DNA of 58,467 nucleotides from Helicobacter burdigaliensis (GCF_003670295.1 NZ_QXJG01000011.1:1-58467), one strand, 5' to 3'. Positions 1 through 9,772 are shown, numbered from the stretch's first letter. A program made the numbers and translations. The notes: generated from the letters alone by a model not told the origin.

Positions 1-73
<73 letters not shown>

Positions 74-206
74 AATAGCCTCTCTTTATTAACCCCTTCT
101 TTTACTTTTTATCCATACTTACATAATACACATACAAATCTTACAAACAAACTCTTATTTAATAAATTTAAAACAAACACTATAAACAATTTTAAACTAT
201 CCACTT

Positions 207-245
207 TGTCATTGCGAGCAGTGCTTGCACTGCGTGGCAATCTAA
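207..245. repeat. REP-like dispersed palindromic repeat, copy 1
   Basis: Begins TGTCATTGCGAGCAGTGCTT and ends GCGTGGCAATCTA. The ends TGTCATTGC and GGCAATCTA are shared with other copies in this window. The centre (GCAGTGCTTGCACTGC) is itself palindromic. It lies at the outer edge of the left inverted-repeat arm. This type of unit (cattgcgag...gcaatct) is known as a dispersed non-coding repeat in several bacterial groups; no function is assigned here. Confidence 0.6.
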
Positions 246-302
246 AAAGAGCAACCAAAAAATCTAAACCATTCCTTTTTAATTTCTCTACTCTCCTAAA
301 TT

Positions 303-429
303 CTTTATTCAAAAGTAATTCTCTTAGGCGAGAAGTGGGAGCCCTGAATTTATAAGTAAATTCTTCCCATTCACTGCCTAAGCAGTTAATCCTTTGGAAA
401 TCGCCACGAGAATTCTTTTGCAATAAAGA
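303..429. repeat. Left arm of inverted repeat flanking the adhesin gene
   Basis: Read as reverse complement, this stretch matches 4185-4313 over about 125 nt with a few substitutions and small indels. Shared blocks include CTTTATTCAAAAGTAATTCT, CACTGC and CCACGAGAATTCTTTTGCAA. Weaker similarity continues outward on both sides to the REP-like ends near 207 and 4460. The two arms enclose the single large adhesin gene at 728-3952. Confidence 0.75.
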
Positions 430-473
430 GTATTCCTTCCCTTTGTCATTACAAGGCTTAAAGCCCATCACTC

Positions 474-509
474 TGTCATTGCGAGGAGCAAAGCGACGAA
501 GCAATCTAA
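474..509. repeat. REP-like dispersed palindromic repeat, copy 2
   Basis: Reads TGTCATTGCGAGGAGCAAAG then CGACGAAGCAATCTA. This is the most canonical copy in the window. A minus-strand open frame across it would encode the RRFAPRND-type peptide typical of translated repeats of this kind, so that frame was not called as a gene. The rest of 72-727 holds no convincing gene. Confidence 0.6.
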
Positions 510-583
510 AAGAACAACCCTTAAATGTAAATTCTTTTAGACTGCCACGAGCTAAAGCTCTCGCACTAATCAATAACAATCTT

Positions 584-639
584 AAAGAATCTACTAGAGG
601 ATTCTTTTCCCCATTTATGAATCCTCTACTAGATTCTTT
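584..639. repeat. 21-bp hairpin upstream of the adhesin gene
   Basis: Positions 584-604 and 619-639 are reverse complements with one mismatch, separated by a 14-nt loop (TTTTCCCCATTTAT). The structure ends 88 nt before the adhesin start codon. There is no T tract directly after it on the + strand, so it is not a textbook terminator. It could be a leader hairpin or the remnant of a palindromic element. Confidence 0.6.
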
Positions 640-727
640 AATTAAATAAGAAAGAATAAAAAAGAAAAACAATTTCTTTTTTAAACAAAGAATCTAAATT
701 TGAAAGATATTTTTAAAAGGAGAATGA

Positions 728-3700
728 ATGAAAACTTTAAATCTAAAGAAAAGTATTAGCATTAGCATAGTAACTTCTATACTTTTATCTAATCAATTAC
801 TCTTAGCTAATCCTAATAATATCCCTAAAGGTTCTTTACCTAATGGTGGAAAGTTTGTAGGTAATAATGGAGGGACTATTATTTCTAATGGTAATACTAT
901 GACAATTACCGGTAAAGGTAATGGAGGAAATCATGTAATAGCTTGGGGTGGAGGATTTAATATAGGTAATGGCTATCAAGTTAATTTTGAAGGAAGTGGA
1001 ACAAAAGGATATTTAAATTTAGATTATTCAAAGAATCCTTCTAAAATTGCAGGAGTTTTAAATGGTAATAACCATAATATATTCTTAGTTAATCCTAGTG
1101 GAGTATTAGTAACAGAGACTGGAAGCATTAATGCTAATAGATTTGTAGCTTCTACTACTCCTGTGAGTATTGATGATATAAATACTTTTAGTGATCCTAA
1201 AACAGATTCTTTTACTTTCTCTCCTGTCTTTAAACCTTCTAAAGCTGGAGATATTATCAATAAAGGAAACATTAATGCTAATAAAGTCTTACTAATAGGA
1301 AATAATGTAAGAATAGATGGAGGAAAGCTAGGCAATGAAAATGCAAAAGCACATTTAGTGGGGAATTATATCCATTTAGATAGAAATATTAATGTAAGTC
1401 ACTTACACAACAAAAAGATAGATGTAACTTCTAAAAATGCAACCTATCTCCAAAATAAAATGATAGATTTTGCTAACAATAACTATATCTTTTTAGGAGA
1501 TTTAAACCATTTAATCAATGTAGTAAATTATCAAGAAACAAATGGAGAATTACATTATGGTTCTAATACTTTTAAAAAGGCAATCACTCTAGGCAATATG
1601 GGAAGTGCTAAAGAGAATGCAATAGAATGGTGGTATTTTGCTAATGGGTGGAATAATAATAAAGGGGAAACTAGGAATATTAGCGAATTTAAATTAGTGG
1701 GGGATATTGATTTTGGCGGGAAAGAAGGAAAGAATTATACAAATTATTGTCTAAGCAATGGGGAATGCACGAGTATGATTGTGGGAAAAGATTACGAAAA
1801 TGCTTTCACGGCTGGCTTTGATGGACAAGGACATACGCTAAAGAATATTAATATTAAAATTAGCGAAGAGGCTACAGGGGATTATAAGCCTTTATATGCT
1901 GGGGTATTTGGAATGATTAAAGATGGAAATCTTAAAAATATTAATGTGGATTATAAAGGTGGTGGGCTGGAAGTTGTTAATTCTACAACGGGCGGTTTTG
2001 CAGGGTATGTCGTTAATGGAACTTTTACAAACATTACTTTAAAAAATATAGAAAATATTAATGCTGTATCAAATGGTGCTAATAGCAGGCAGGTTTCTGT
2101 GGGTGGTTTTGCAGGATATATTAAAGAAGGAGATTTTAGAAATATTTCTTTAAATGATAGGGGAGATATTTATGTAGACAATGACCGTGAAGCTAATATA
2201 GGCGGTTTTGCGGGGTATGTCGCCAATGGAACTTTCTCAAACATCATTCTAAATAATGCAGGAGAAATTAGAGATTATAGCTTTGGGAACTATCTAGGTG
2301 GCTTTGCAGGCAGTATTAAAAATGGAACTTTTACAAACATTGCTTTAAACGGCATGGATAGAATTTATGTTCAAGCTGCTGGTAGTGGCACATTAGTCTA
2401 TTTAGGTGGCTTTGCTGGAAGAATTTATAATGGAACTTTCTCAAATATTGTTTTAAACAATATAGGAAATATTAGCGGTAGTGCATCTGGATATGGTGGT
2501 AGCGCTTATATAGGAGGTTTTTCAGGATGGATTTTAAAGGGAAACTTTGAAAATATTATTCTAAATAATAATGGAATTTTTTATGGTAATTATACATATT
2601 ATCAAGGTATAGGTGGCTTTGCAGGCAAGATTGAAAATGGAAGCTTTTCAAACATTACAATGTATCTTAATGGCTGGATACGAGGGGAGAGTGCAAAATT
2701 GTTTGCAGGTAGCGGCAATAGTAATAGCTTAATATTAAATAATATCAATATCTACTATACAGACAATGTAGGAGTTTCTATCATCATGGGTTCAAGCGAT
2801 TCGGTTACGGGTATCACAGCTGAAAACCTACACAACGAAACCGCCCTCAATAACAAAAAAGAAGAATTTGCAGGATATGAAAATGATAAAGGCAGAGTCT
2901 ATTGGGATAAAGAATTGCAGAAGTTTGTGGTTTTGGATAAAAGTTTCACAAGTGATAATAATGGGGGTGATTCTGGCTTTAGCGATTTAAACAACGATGG
3001 CTTAAATGATGTAGATTTAGACGAACTACAAGACCACTTTGATTCTCTAGTATCTAGCTCTAATGGAGAAAGCTTGCTAGAACAAATCCTAAATGATATT
3101 CTAAATGGAAATTATAAACTAGATTTATCTATGCTAGATTTAGCAAATGTAGATGGAATAGAAGATTTAAAACTTCTATTAAAAATGAGTGAAGATTCTC
3201 CTGAATATCAATCCATAAAACAATCTATTGAATTTCTAACTTCTCTTTATAGTGATAAAGATATTAAAGAAGTTTTACAAAAATGGTATGGTAATAAACA
3301 AGAATATAAAGACTTCTTAGCAAAAGGTAAAGATATGCAAGAGAATGCAGATAAACTAAGAAAGTTTATTTCTACTTATGGAGAATCTATTAAAGCCATT
3401 AAAGGTAATGCAGATAGATTAAATTCTATTATTGCACAAATCTATGGAAAAGATGGATTAATGGAAGCCTATAAAAACCTTATACAGATAGGAGAATTAG
3501 AAGAAGCAGAAAACACAAAAAGAAAAATCCTCTCTTTATACAAGGAAGCTTTAGCATTACAAAATGGATTAGAAACAATTAAACCCATTGTAGATAAACT
3601 CCAAGTAAATATTCCTTTTGATTTAAAATTAGTCAATGGAGATAATGGAGGAACTTTCACTTTCTTAGATAGCACAAATATTAAAGAAGGAATAGCAAAT

Positions 3701-3952
3701 ATCCCTAGCATTGAAGAACCAAAATTTGATATTGAAGATAACAACACAGGAAGCAAAGAAGATCCTAAAATCAATGCACCCCTAAAAGACATTAATGCTT
3801 CTATGATAAATAAAGAAAAGATAGTCTTAGTAAAACCCGCAGAAGAAGAAAAAGAAGCTCTTGATGAAGAGAAAGGAACTCTAAATAGTAGAACTTGTGT
3901 AGTAAGTGAGAATTTTAAAACAAATAATCCTTGTATGGCTGAAAGGATTTGA
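728..3952 (+). CDS. Two-partner secretion adhesin (filamentous haemagglutinin type) with GLUG repeats
   Basis: 1074-aa predicted secreted surface protein. The start at 728 follows a good ribosome site (AAAAGGAGAATGA). Residues 1-27 are a signal peptide ending LLLANP. Residues 30-150 form a TPS/haemagglutinin-activity domain, recognised by the repeated GNG turns and the NPSGVLV motif around residue 120. From about 390 to 660 there are eight GLUG-type repeats of about 34 residues with the core GGFAGxxxNGTFxNI. The region from about 740 to 1000 is charged and helical. The tail contains two cysteines 12 residues apart (RTCVV...NNPC), like the C-terminal cysteine pair of HMW-type TpsA proteins. 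TpsA proteins are exported by a TpsB outer-membrane partner, but no TpsB gene is in the window. Inferred role: adhesion to host tissue. Confidence 0.8.
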   Translation: MKTLNLKKSISISIVTSILLSNQLLLANPNNIPKGSLPNGGKFVGNNGGTIISNGNTMTITGKGNGGNHVIAWGGGFNIGNGYQVNFEGSGTKGYLNLDYSKNPSKIAGVLNGNNHNIFLVNPSGVLVTETGSINANRFVASTTPVSIDDINTFSDPKTDSFTFSPVFKPSKAGDIINKGNINANKVLLIGNNVRIDGGKLGNENAKAHLVGNYIHLDRNINVSHLHNKKIDVTSKNATYLQNKMIDFANNNYIFLGDLNHLINVVNYQETNGELHYGSNTFKKAITLGNMGSAKENAIEWWYFANGWNNNKGETRNISEFKLVGDIDFGGKEGKNYTNYCLSNGECTSMIVGKDYENAFTAGFDGQGHTLKNINIKISEEATGDYKPLYAGVFGMIKDGNLKNINVDYKGGGLEVVNSTTGGFAGYVVNGTFTNITLKNIENINAVSNGANSRQVSVGGFAGYIKEGDFRNISLNDRGDIYVDNDREANIGGFAGYVANGTFSNIILNNAGEIRDYSFGNYLGGFAGSIKNGTFTNIALNGMDRIYVQAAGSGTLVYLGGFAGRIYNGTFSNIVLNNIGNISGSASGYGGSAYIGGFSGWILKGNFENIILNNNGIFYGNYTYYQGIGGFAGKIENGSFSNITMYLNGWIRGESAKLFAGSGNSNSLILNNINIYYTDNVGVSIIMGSSDSVTGITAENLHNETALNNKKEEFAGYENDKGRVYWDKELQKFVVLDKSFTSDNNGGDSGFSDLNNDGLNDVDLDELQDHFDSLVSSSNGESLLEQILNDILNGNYKLDLSMLDLANVDGIEDLKLLLKMSEDSPEYQSIKQSIEFLTSLYSDKDIKEVLQKWYGNKQEYKDFLAKGKDMQENADKLRKFISTYGESIKAIKGNADRLNSIIAQIYGKDGLMEAYKNLIQIGELEEAENTKRKILSLYKEALALQNGLETIKPIVDKLQVNIPFDLKLVNGDNGGTFTFLDSTNIKEGIANIPSIEEPKFDIEDNNTGSKEDPKINAPLKDINASMINKEKIVLVKPAEEEKEALDEEKGTLNSRTCVVSENFKTNNPCMAERI

Positions 3953-4184
3953 AATTCGTATTGGGGACAACATTTGCAGAGATTTAATAAATTTTATGGA
4001 ACTCGCAGAGGCTTACTCTAGCCTCGTTCCGCACATTGCATAGCAATTTGCCCACACTTGCAAAAAATTTATTAAAAACTCGCAAAGCTCATCCTCCACT
4101 ACTGGAATTTATTATCTTATCATTCTTGCTAACTTTAATATCTTTAGCACTTTTAAAATTTAAAATGCTTTCTAATCTTATTTG

Positions 4185-4313
4185 TCTTTATTGCAAAAGA
4201 ATTCTCGTGGCGTTTTTCAAAGGATTAAGTGCTAAAAGCAGTGAATGAGAAAAAACTGCTTGCAGTTTTAAGGGCTCTCACTTCCCGCCTAAGAGAATTA
4301 CTTTTGAATAAAG
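4185..4313. repeat. Right arm of inverted repeat flanking the adhesin gene
   Basis: Reverse-complement match to 303-429, starting TCTTTATTGCAAAAGAATTC and ending CTTTTGAATAAAG. Similarity beyond the core continues past 4380 (GGTTTAATTTTTTTGGTTAC corresponds to 252-275 on the other strand). The rest of 3953-4686 has no convincing gene. The 70-codon frame at 4036-4248 overlaps this arm and has no ribosome site or recognisable domain. Confidence 0.75.
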
Positions 4314-4442
4314 AGTTCTATAAGGTATTTATTTTACACCAACAAAGGAGTGTAACTTTATATAAAAGAGGGGATTGATTTTTTCTAGGATGGTTTAATT
4401 TTTTTGGTTACTCTTTTTGGAATGCTTTATCGTTCCACTCTT

Positions 4443-4525
4443 TGCAATGACAGGTTGGTGGGGTAAAATCTTGCGATGACAAGAGGGGGCATAAACTTCG
4501 TAATGACAGGTGGAGGCGTTTGGTT
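4443..4525. repeat. Three degenerate REP-like ends
   Basis: Three partial units occur in quick succession: TTTGCAATGACAGGTTGGTG, CTTGCGATGACAAGAGG and CTTCGTAATGACAGGTGGAG. Each resembles one end of the palindromic repeat seen at 207 and 474. They look like eroded or nested repeat copies in the spacer between the adhesin gene and flgL. Confidence 0.5.
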
Positions 4526-4668
4526 ATTTTTTAGATTTGCACTGCACTTTGCTTGTTCCAAAGGATTGGTTGCTTTGGCAACAGATGGATAACTCTAGCA
4601 TACCCTTATTAGATTTTCAAAATTATTAAATATGAATTTAAATATTACTCTAGTGGGATTTTTGGGAT

Positions 4669-4688
4669 AAGCCCCTTTAAAAGGGCTT
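4669..4688 (-). terminator. Possible terminator of flgL
   Basis: AAGCCCCTTTAAAAGGGCTT forms a hairpin with outer stem AAGCCC/GGGCTT and further TTT/AAA pairing. It overlaps the flgL stop codon. The following minus-strand sequence lacks a clean T run, so the call is tentative. Confidence 0.45.
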
Positions 4689-7281
4689 ATAAATAATTTA
4701 CAAGTGAGAGTTGAGAGATCTTACCTACGGTTGAAAGCATAGATTGGTAGTTCATAGTGAGTGTTGAGAATTGCAACCAGTTTTCTGCCAAGTCTGTGTC
4801 AATAGTTTCAGAACGCAAAGTTTTAGTTTGCACGATTAGCATTTCTGTGCGTTCAATGGAGTATTCAAAAGAATTTCCTTGAGAACCATTTTTAGTATGC
4901 ACCTTATTAACATGATCGGCTAAATGATCAAACATTAAAAGAGCATTTTGAATCCCTGGATTTCTCATACTATCATCATATTCACTGCTTCCACCAGGTC
5001 TATATGTGCCATCTTCTAGGGCTTGTATGATTTGATCAATTTGTTTGAAGAAATTTACATGAGGATCATCTGCTACGATTGCATTGTTTGCTTGGAAAGT
5101 AAGGGCAGGGTGGTTTGTAGTATTTACCCTACCATTTGCATCAAGAGCAAAATTGCTACTTTCATCATCATAAAGTGTAAATTCCATTCTTGAAGGAGAA
5201 CGATTTAAGTCTTTTATTTCCATTTGTCCATCCATATTTAAAGAAAAAGATACATTATTTTTAGATTGGCTAATCATATTTTCATAAGCTGCTTTGACAG
5301 CAGGGTTGTTAAAATCCGCTCCACCTGCACCATTGTTTGTAATGGCTTGTAAATCCCCTGGATTTGTGTTGGAGAGATTCATAACCATTCCTAAAGTGTC
5401 AAAGAGTTGTTGATAGGTTACATCATCTGCAGGAGTTGGCTCTCCTGCTACTTGTGGTGGATTGCCATTTGGATTTAAGATAGGGATTTCAACTCCGCCG
5501 ATATTTACTCCATTCATAGTGGCAGGACTATCAATGATTAGCACACTTCCACCATCTCTAAATTCTATTCTACCATTGATTGGCACACCATTTACATCTT
5601 TGAGTTCAAAATTATAAGTATGTCCATCTAAGCTTCCACCCGCCACTTCTGAAAGTTTTGTAGAGTTTGTTGCATATTCATTGCTACCGCGGATGATTTG
5701 AGAAACATTGGAGCTTAGAGTGGAGCCATCTTTGCTAAAGGCTGCTCTGTCATATTCTACACTATAATCATTTCTAAAGCCATTTACAGGATTTCCTCCT
5801 CTATCTTGTGCTTGGATATTGATTACAAGAGAGCTTTCGCCTGTGAAAGGCAAATTAGCTTCATCTTGATCGGCTGGATCTTTTTTGGAAACATTTTTAT
5901 CAATGACTTGAATCTTGCCATCGCTAAATTCCACATCCACATCGCCATAGACATTCTTAATCTCATCCATTAAATCTTGCACGGTGGTATTAGGACCGAT
6001 ATTAAAAGTAGTAGGACCTACTGCGCCCCCTGGTGTGTCAGGAGCAGTGTTTGCAGCATTACCTCCCAAAACAAGGCTTGTTACACCCTCTGGGAAAATA
6101 TCAGTTAGTTTTGTGCTAGTTTTTGCGATTTGATTATCATGTGTTCTAAAAGTAGTTGGGATTGTATGGATTCTATGATCATTATAATCTTCCACAGAAG
6201 TGATACTATCGCTTGAAAAACTCCCTAAAAATGGGCTTTGCACATAGGTATTGACTTTTGCACCACTTTTGATTAGCTCATCCATATCAGCTACCCCTAC
6301 ACCATCTGGATTATTAGGATCTTGGTAGTTGCTTGAAACCATGTGGAATTCAATGTTTGATCTTCCACCGCTTAAATCTTTAATCTCAATTTCTCCCCAC
6401 TCATTTAAAGTAACATCTACGACTTTTGTGGTTTCTGTATTGCCAAATTCGCGTCCGATTCTATCTAATAAATCTTGCACTTTAGAATCTGTCCCCATTT
6501 CAAACTTAGCTTTAAAAGGCGTTCCATCTGCTTTTCTTCCACTAATGTAAAAGACTTCATTAGGATCATTTGTTGGATCGCTATCATTATCGCCTACCAT
6601 ATCGCGAATGGAATCTTCAGCTTTTAGATAAACTTCCTCTCCTTGTCCTGTTTCATGGTTTGGATCCATAATTTCTGGGTGGAGTTTGCTTTGATTGAAT
6701 TTTGGGACATTGGTTGAAATAACGCGATTAGTATCATTATCACTCCCAAAAAATAATTCATATCCACTAATATTATAAGGAAGTGAATTATTAGAGCCTA
6801 AAAGTGCATTTAAAGTCCCATTGTTGCCATTATAAGAACCATCGGGATTAAAAGGTTTGTTAGTTGTGGCAGTCCCACCAAAGAGATATTCACCTCCCAC
6901 AGAAGTATTTGCAATGGATAAAAAGTGATCTCTCATTGCCTTTAAGTCTTTAGCAATCGCAAGTCTTGAAGTTTCATTGTGAATATCATTGGCTCCTTGG
7001 ACTAACTTAGTTTTAAAATTATCCATAGTTTTTGTAAGCTCTTGCAATGCTGTATCGGTGTTTTTTGTAAAAGTATAGGCATTATTAGCAATATCTTTAC
7101 TTTGATTTAGCATGGTAAGATTATAGTCTAATGACAAAGTTTTGTTAAAAATGCTTGTGCCTTGATAACCATATTGGATTTGTAAACCACTCATACGCTG
7201 CATTACTAAGTCTAGTTGTTGTTCTAGACGATTTTGGCGGTATGAGATGGAATTGTAAGTTGAACCTGAACCTATTCTCAT
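4687..7281 (-). CDS. flgL: Flagellar hook-associated protein 3 (FlgL)
   Basis: 864-aa hook-filament junction protein, located outside the cell after export by the flagellar type III system. The flagellin-like N-terminus (residues 1-150, rich in heptads, containing SGLQIQYGYQGTS) and C-terminus (last 100 residues, ENWLQFSTLTMNYQSML) form the D0/D1 coiled coils. The several hundred residues between them are surface domains. E. coli FlgL is only about 317 aa, but the Helicobacter protein is known to be over 800, so the size is expected. There is no signal peptide, as usual for flagellar axial proteins. The gene stands alone with a sigma54-type promoter 42-59 nt upstream, consistent with a middle-class flagellar gene. 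Confidence 0.92.
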   Translation of the reverse strand: MRIGSGSTYNSISYRQNRLEQQLDLVMQRMSGLQIQYGYQGTSIFNKTLSLDYNLTMLNQSKDIANNAYTFTKNTDTALQELTKTMDNFKTKLVQGANDIHNETSRLAIAKDLKAMRDHFLSIANTSVGGEYLFGGTATTNKPFNPDGSYNGNNGTLNALLGSNNSLPYNISGYELFFGSDNDTNRVISTNVPKFNQSKLHPEIMDPNHETGQGEEVYLKAEDSIRDMVGDNDSDPTNDPNEVFYISGRKADGTPFKAKFEMGTDSKVQDLLDRIGREFGNTETTKVVDVTLNEWGEIEIKDLSGGRSNIEFHMVSSNYQDPNNPDGVGVADMDELIKSGAKVNTYVQSPFLGSFSSDSITSVEDYNDHRIHTIPTTFRTHDNQIAKTSTKLTDIFPEGVTSLVLGGNAANTAPDTPGGAVGPTTFNIGPNTTVQDLMDEIKNVYGDVDVEFSDGKIQVIDKNVSKKDPADQDEANLPFTGESSLVINIQAQDRGGNPVNGFRNDYSVEYDRAAFSKDGSTLSSNVSQIIRGSNEYATNSTKLSEVAGGSLDGHTYNFELKDVNGVPINGRIEFRDGGSVLIIDSPATMNGVNIGGVEIPILNPNGNPPQVAGEPTPADDVTYQQLFDTLGMVMNLSNTNPGDLQAITNNGAGGADFNNPAVKAAYENMISQSKNNVSFSLNMDGQMEIKDLNRSPSRMEFTLYDDESSNFALDANGRVNTTNHPALTFQANNAIVADDPHVNFFKQIDQIIQALEDGTYRPGGSSEYDDSMRNPGIQNALLMFDHLADHVNKVHTKNGSQGNSFEYSIERTEMLIVQTKTLRSETIDTDLAENWLQFSTLTMNYQSMLSTVGKISQLSLVNYL

Positions 7282-7322
7282 TACATTGTCCTTAGAAAAT
7301 AAATTTTATTTTGTTAAAAAAC

Positions 7323-7340
7323 AAGCAAATATTATTCCAA
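7323..7340 (-). promoter_or_regulatory. Sigma54-type promoter for flgL
   Basis: On the minus strand the sequence is TTGGAATAATATTTGCTT. It has the invariant GG and GC elements separated by 10 nt and the TTGGAA...TTGCTT form seen in epsilonproteobacterial RpoN promoters. The -12 element lies about 43 nt upstream of the flgL start codon. Confidence 0.7.
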
Positions 7341-7385
7341 GTAATAAAATATGTAAGATTAAAGTTGTATTCTAATATTTTTTGC

Positions 7386-7391
7386 TACAAT
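7386..7391 (+). promoter_or_regulatory. Probable -10 box for aspS
   Basis: TACAAT follows a T-rich stretch (TATTTTTTGC), the usual form of epsilonproteobacterial housekeeping promoters that lack a clear -35. It lies 39 nt before the aspS GTG start. Confidence 0.4.
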
Positions 7392-7429
7392 CACAAATTA
7401 TTTTTTTACTAAAGCTAGGAGTAAATATC

Positions 7430-9181
7430 GTGAGAACCCATTATTGTGCAGAGATTAATGAGCAAAATATCGGGCAGGAAGTGAGTTTGTGTGGGTGGTG
7501 TAACACCTATAGAGATCATGGTGGAATTATTTTTATAGATTTGCGTGATAGAAGCGGACTTATTCAGCTTGTATTTGATCCAAAAGATTTTGAAACTTCG
7601 CATAAAATCGCTTCTGAAGTTAGAGATGAATATGTACTAATCGCTAAAGGAAAGGTGAGAAAAAGAGGCGAGGGGCTAGAAAATCCAAAGCTAAAAACTG
7701 GAAAAATAGAAGTTTTAGTAAGTGAGCTAGTTATAGAAAATAAAAGTTTAACTCCTCCTATTGCTGTGGGCGATGAGAGTGTGGGCGAAGATGTGAGATT
7801 AAAATACCGCTATTTGGACTTAAGAAATCCAAGATTACAAGAGATTTTTATCACGCGTTCCAAAGTGGCACAAGCTACAAGAAATACGCTAAGCAATTTA
7901 GGATTCTTAGAAGTAGAAACTCCTATTTTAACCAAAGCCACACCTGAGGGAGCTAGGGATTATCTAGTGCCAAGTAGGGTGCATCATGGTGAGTTTTACG
8001 CACTTCCTCAAAGTCCGCAACTTTTTAAGCAGCTCTTAATGGTGAGTGGATTTGATAGATATTTTCAGATTGCAAAATGCTTTAGAGATGAAGATTTGAG
8101 GCTTGATAGACAGCCTGAATTTACTCAAATTGATATTGAAATGAGCTTTGTAGAGCAAAAAGATGTAATGGCAGTAGCTGAAGAGGTGGTAAAATCTATC
8201 TTTGGTGCTTGTAGTATAGAAGTAAATGCTCCATTCCCACATTATACATATAGCGAAGTAATGGAAAGCTATGGAAGTGATAAACCAGATTTACGCTATG
8301 AACTGCCACTTGTTGAAGTATCGGATTTATTTGTGGATTCTTCTAATGAAATATTTGCTTCTATTGCAAAAGATTCTAAGAAAAATAGATTTAAAGCTTT
8401 GTGTGTCAAGGGTGGGGATAACTTCTTTAGCCGAAAGACTTTAGGAGAAGCAGAAGAGTTTGTAAGGAAGTTTGGTGCTAAAGGACTTGCATATATTCAG
8501 CTAAAAGAAGAAGGTGCTAAAGGACCGCTTGTTAAATTTATAAGTGAAGATAAGTTAAAAGTATTACTAGATAGAGTGGGTGCGAGTGTGGGTGATATTA
8601 TCTTCTTTGGTGCTGGGGCTAAAAAAGTCGTATGGGATTATATGGGAAGACTACGCCAAAAAATCGCTAGCGATATGGGAATGATTGATGAGAATATGTA
8701 TAAATTCTTATGGGTTGTGGATTTTCCTATGTTTGAGAGAAATGATGATGGAAGCATCTCTGCATTGCACCACCCCTTTACAATGCCAAAAAATATAGAT
8801 GCAGAGGATATTGAAGAGATTAACTCTGTGGCGTATGATATTGTGTTAAATGGATTTGAAATTGGCGGAGGAAGTATTAGGATTCATAAACAAGATATTC
8901 AAAGCAAAGTATTTAGCCTTCTTGGAATTAGCAAAGAAGAAGCAGAAGATAAGTTTAGCTTCCTCTTAGAAGCATTGCAATTTGGTGCACCACCTCATGG
9001 GGGAATCGCATTTGGATTAGATAGAATTATTATGCTTTTAACAAAGGCAAATTCTATTAGAGATGTAATTGCATTCCCTAAAACGCAAAAAGCGACTTGT
9101 CCGCTAACTTCTGCACCAAGTGCTGCAGGAGAGGAGCAATTAAGAGAATTGCATATTAAAGTTAGAGAAACAAAAAAATAA
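7430..9181 (+). CDS. aspS: Aspartyl-tRNA synthetase
   Basis: 583-aa class II aminoacyl-tRNA synthetase that charges tRNA-Asp in the cytoplasm. The start is taken as GTG at 7430 (protein begins [10 protein letters not shown]) because AGGAG lies 8 nt upstream; the longer open frame begins at an unsupported TTG. Domain order is an N-terminal OB-fold anticodon-binding domain (1-110), a catalytic core with motif 2 ([16 protein letters not shown]), a bacterial GAD insertion (about 280-410), and motif 3 ([12 protein letters not shown]). Helicobacter AspRS is known to be non-discriminating and to work with GatCAB, which corrects Asp-tRNA-Asn; gatA is in this window. First gene of the aspS-adk-ppa cluster, with 9-nt gaps. 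Confidence 0.95.
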   Translation: MRTHYCAEINEQNIGQEVSLCGWCNTYRDHGGIIFIDLRDRSGLIQLVFDPKDFETSHKIASEVRDEYVLIAKGKVRKRGEGLENPKLKTGKIEVLVSELVIENKSLTPPIAVGDESVGEDVRLKYRYLDLRNPRLQEIFITRSKVAQATRNTLSNLGFLEVETPILTKATPEGARDYLVPSRVHHGEFYALPQSPQLFKQLLMVSGFDRYFQIAKCFRDEDLRLDRQPEFTQIDIEMSFVEQKDVMAVAEEVVKSIFGACSIEVNAPFPHYTYSEVMESYGSDKPDLRYELPLVEVSDLFVDSSNEIFASIAKDSKKNRFKALCVKGGDNFFSRKTLGEAEEFVRKFGAKGLAYIQLKEEGAKGPLVKFISEDKLKVLLDRVGASVGDIIFFGAGAKKVVWDYMGRLRQKIASDMGMIDENMYKFLWVVDFPMFERNDDGSISALHHPFTMPKNIDAEDIEEINSVAYDIVLNGFEIGGGSIRIHKQDIQSKVFSLLGISKEEAEDKFSFLLEALQFGAPPHGGIAFGLDRIIMLLTKANSIRDVIAFPKTQKATCPLTSAPSAAGEEQLRELHIKVRETKK

Positions 9182-9190
9182 GGAGAATAA

Positions 9191-9763
9191 ATGAAAAAAT
9201 TATTTTTAGTTATCGGAGCGCCCGGAAGCGGGAAGACAACTGATGCGGAGATTATTAGTAAAAATAATGCAGAATCTATGGTGCATTACTCCACAGGGGA
9301 GCTTCTAAGAGCAGAAGTTGCAAGTGGTAGTGAGCAAGGAAAGCTGATTGAAAGCTTCACAAGTAAGGGGAATTTAGTGCCTTTAGAAATTGTAGTTAAG
9401 ACGATTGTAGATGCGATTTCTAATGCTCCAAAAGATGTGGTGCTTATTGATGGTTATCCAAGAAGTGTTGAGCAAATGCTAGAGCTTGATAAGATTTTAG
9501 AATCTAAGAGCGATATTAGCCTTGCTTCTGTGATTGAAGTTGAGGTTAGCAAAGAAGTGGCATGTGATAGGGTGCTAGGACGCGCTAGGGGTGCTGATGA
9601 TAATGTAGAAGTGTTTAACAATAGAATGAATGTATTTTTAGAGCCATTAAAAGATATACAAGATTTTTACAATAAAAAGGGAATCTTGCATAAAATTAAT
9701 GGTGAAAGAACTATTGAAGAGATAGTAAGCGAAATGGAAAGCTTTATAAAAAGTAAAATTTAA
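9191..9763 (+). CDS. adk: Adenylate kinase
   Basis: 190-aa kinase interconverting ATP plus AMP and two ADP. Walker [11 protein letters not shown] is at residues 9-18, the AMP-site DGYPRS near 90, and RARGADDN lies in the lid region. The lid is short and lacks zinc-binding cysteines, as in the roughly 190-aa Helicobacter enzymes. The ribosome site AAGGAGAATAA immediately precedes the ATG. It sits between aspS and ppa in the same direction and is probably cotranscribed with them. Confidence 0.93.
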   Translation: MKKLFLVIGAPGSGKTTDAEIISKNNAESMVHYSTGELLRAEVASGSEQGKLIESFTSKGNLVPLEIVVKTIVDAISNAPKDVVLIDGYPRSVEQMLELDKILESKSDISLASVIEVEVSKEVACDRVLGRARGADDNVEVFNNRMNVFLEPLKDIQDFYNKKGILHKINGERTIEEIVSEMESFIKSKI

Positions 9764-9772
9764 GGAGAAAAA

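Noticed and set aside
443-649. 68-codon plus-strand open frame
   Set aside because: Overlaps the same repeats and the 21-bp hairpin; its sequence is translated repeat.
109-672. 187-codon minus-strand open frame
   Set aside because: It runs through the REP-like repeats and the inverted-repeat arm, encodes the typical RRFAPRND repeat peptide, and has no ribosome site or domain.
4036-4248. 70-codon open frame after the adhesin gene
   Set aside because: Overlaps the right inverted-repeat arm and has no ribosome site. Its hydrophobicity is what AT-rich spacer gives by chance.
7382-7429. TTG start for aspS
   Set aside because: The 16 extra residues are hydrophobic and unlike AspRS; AGGAG fits the GTG at 7430.
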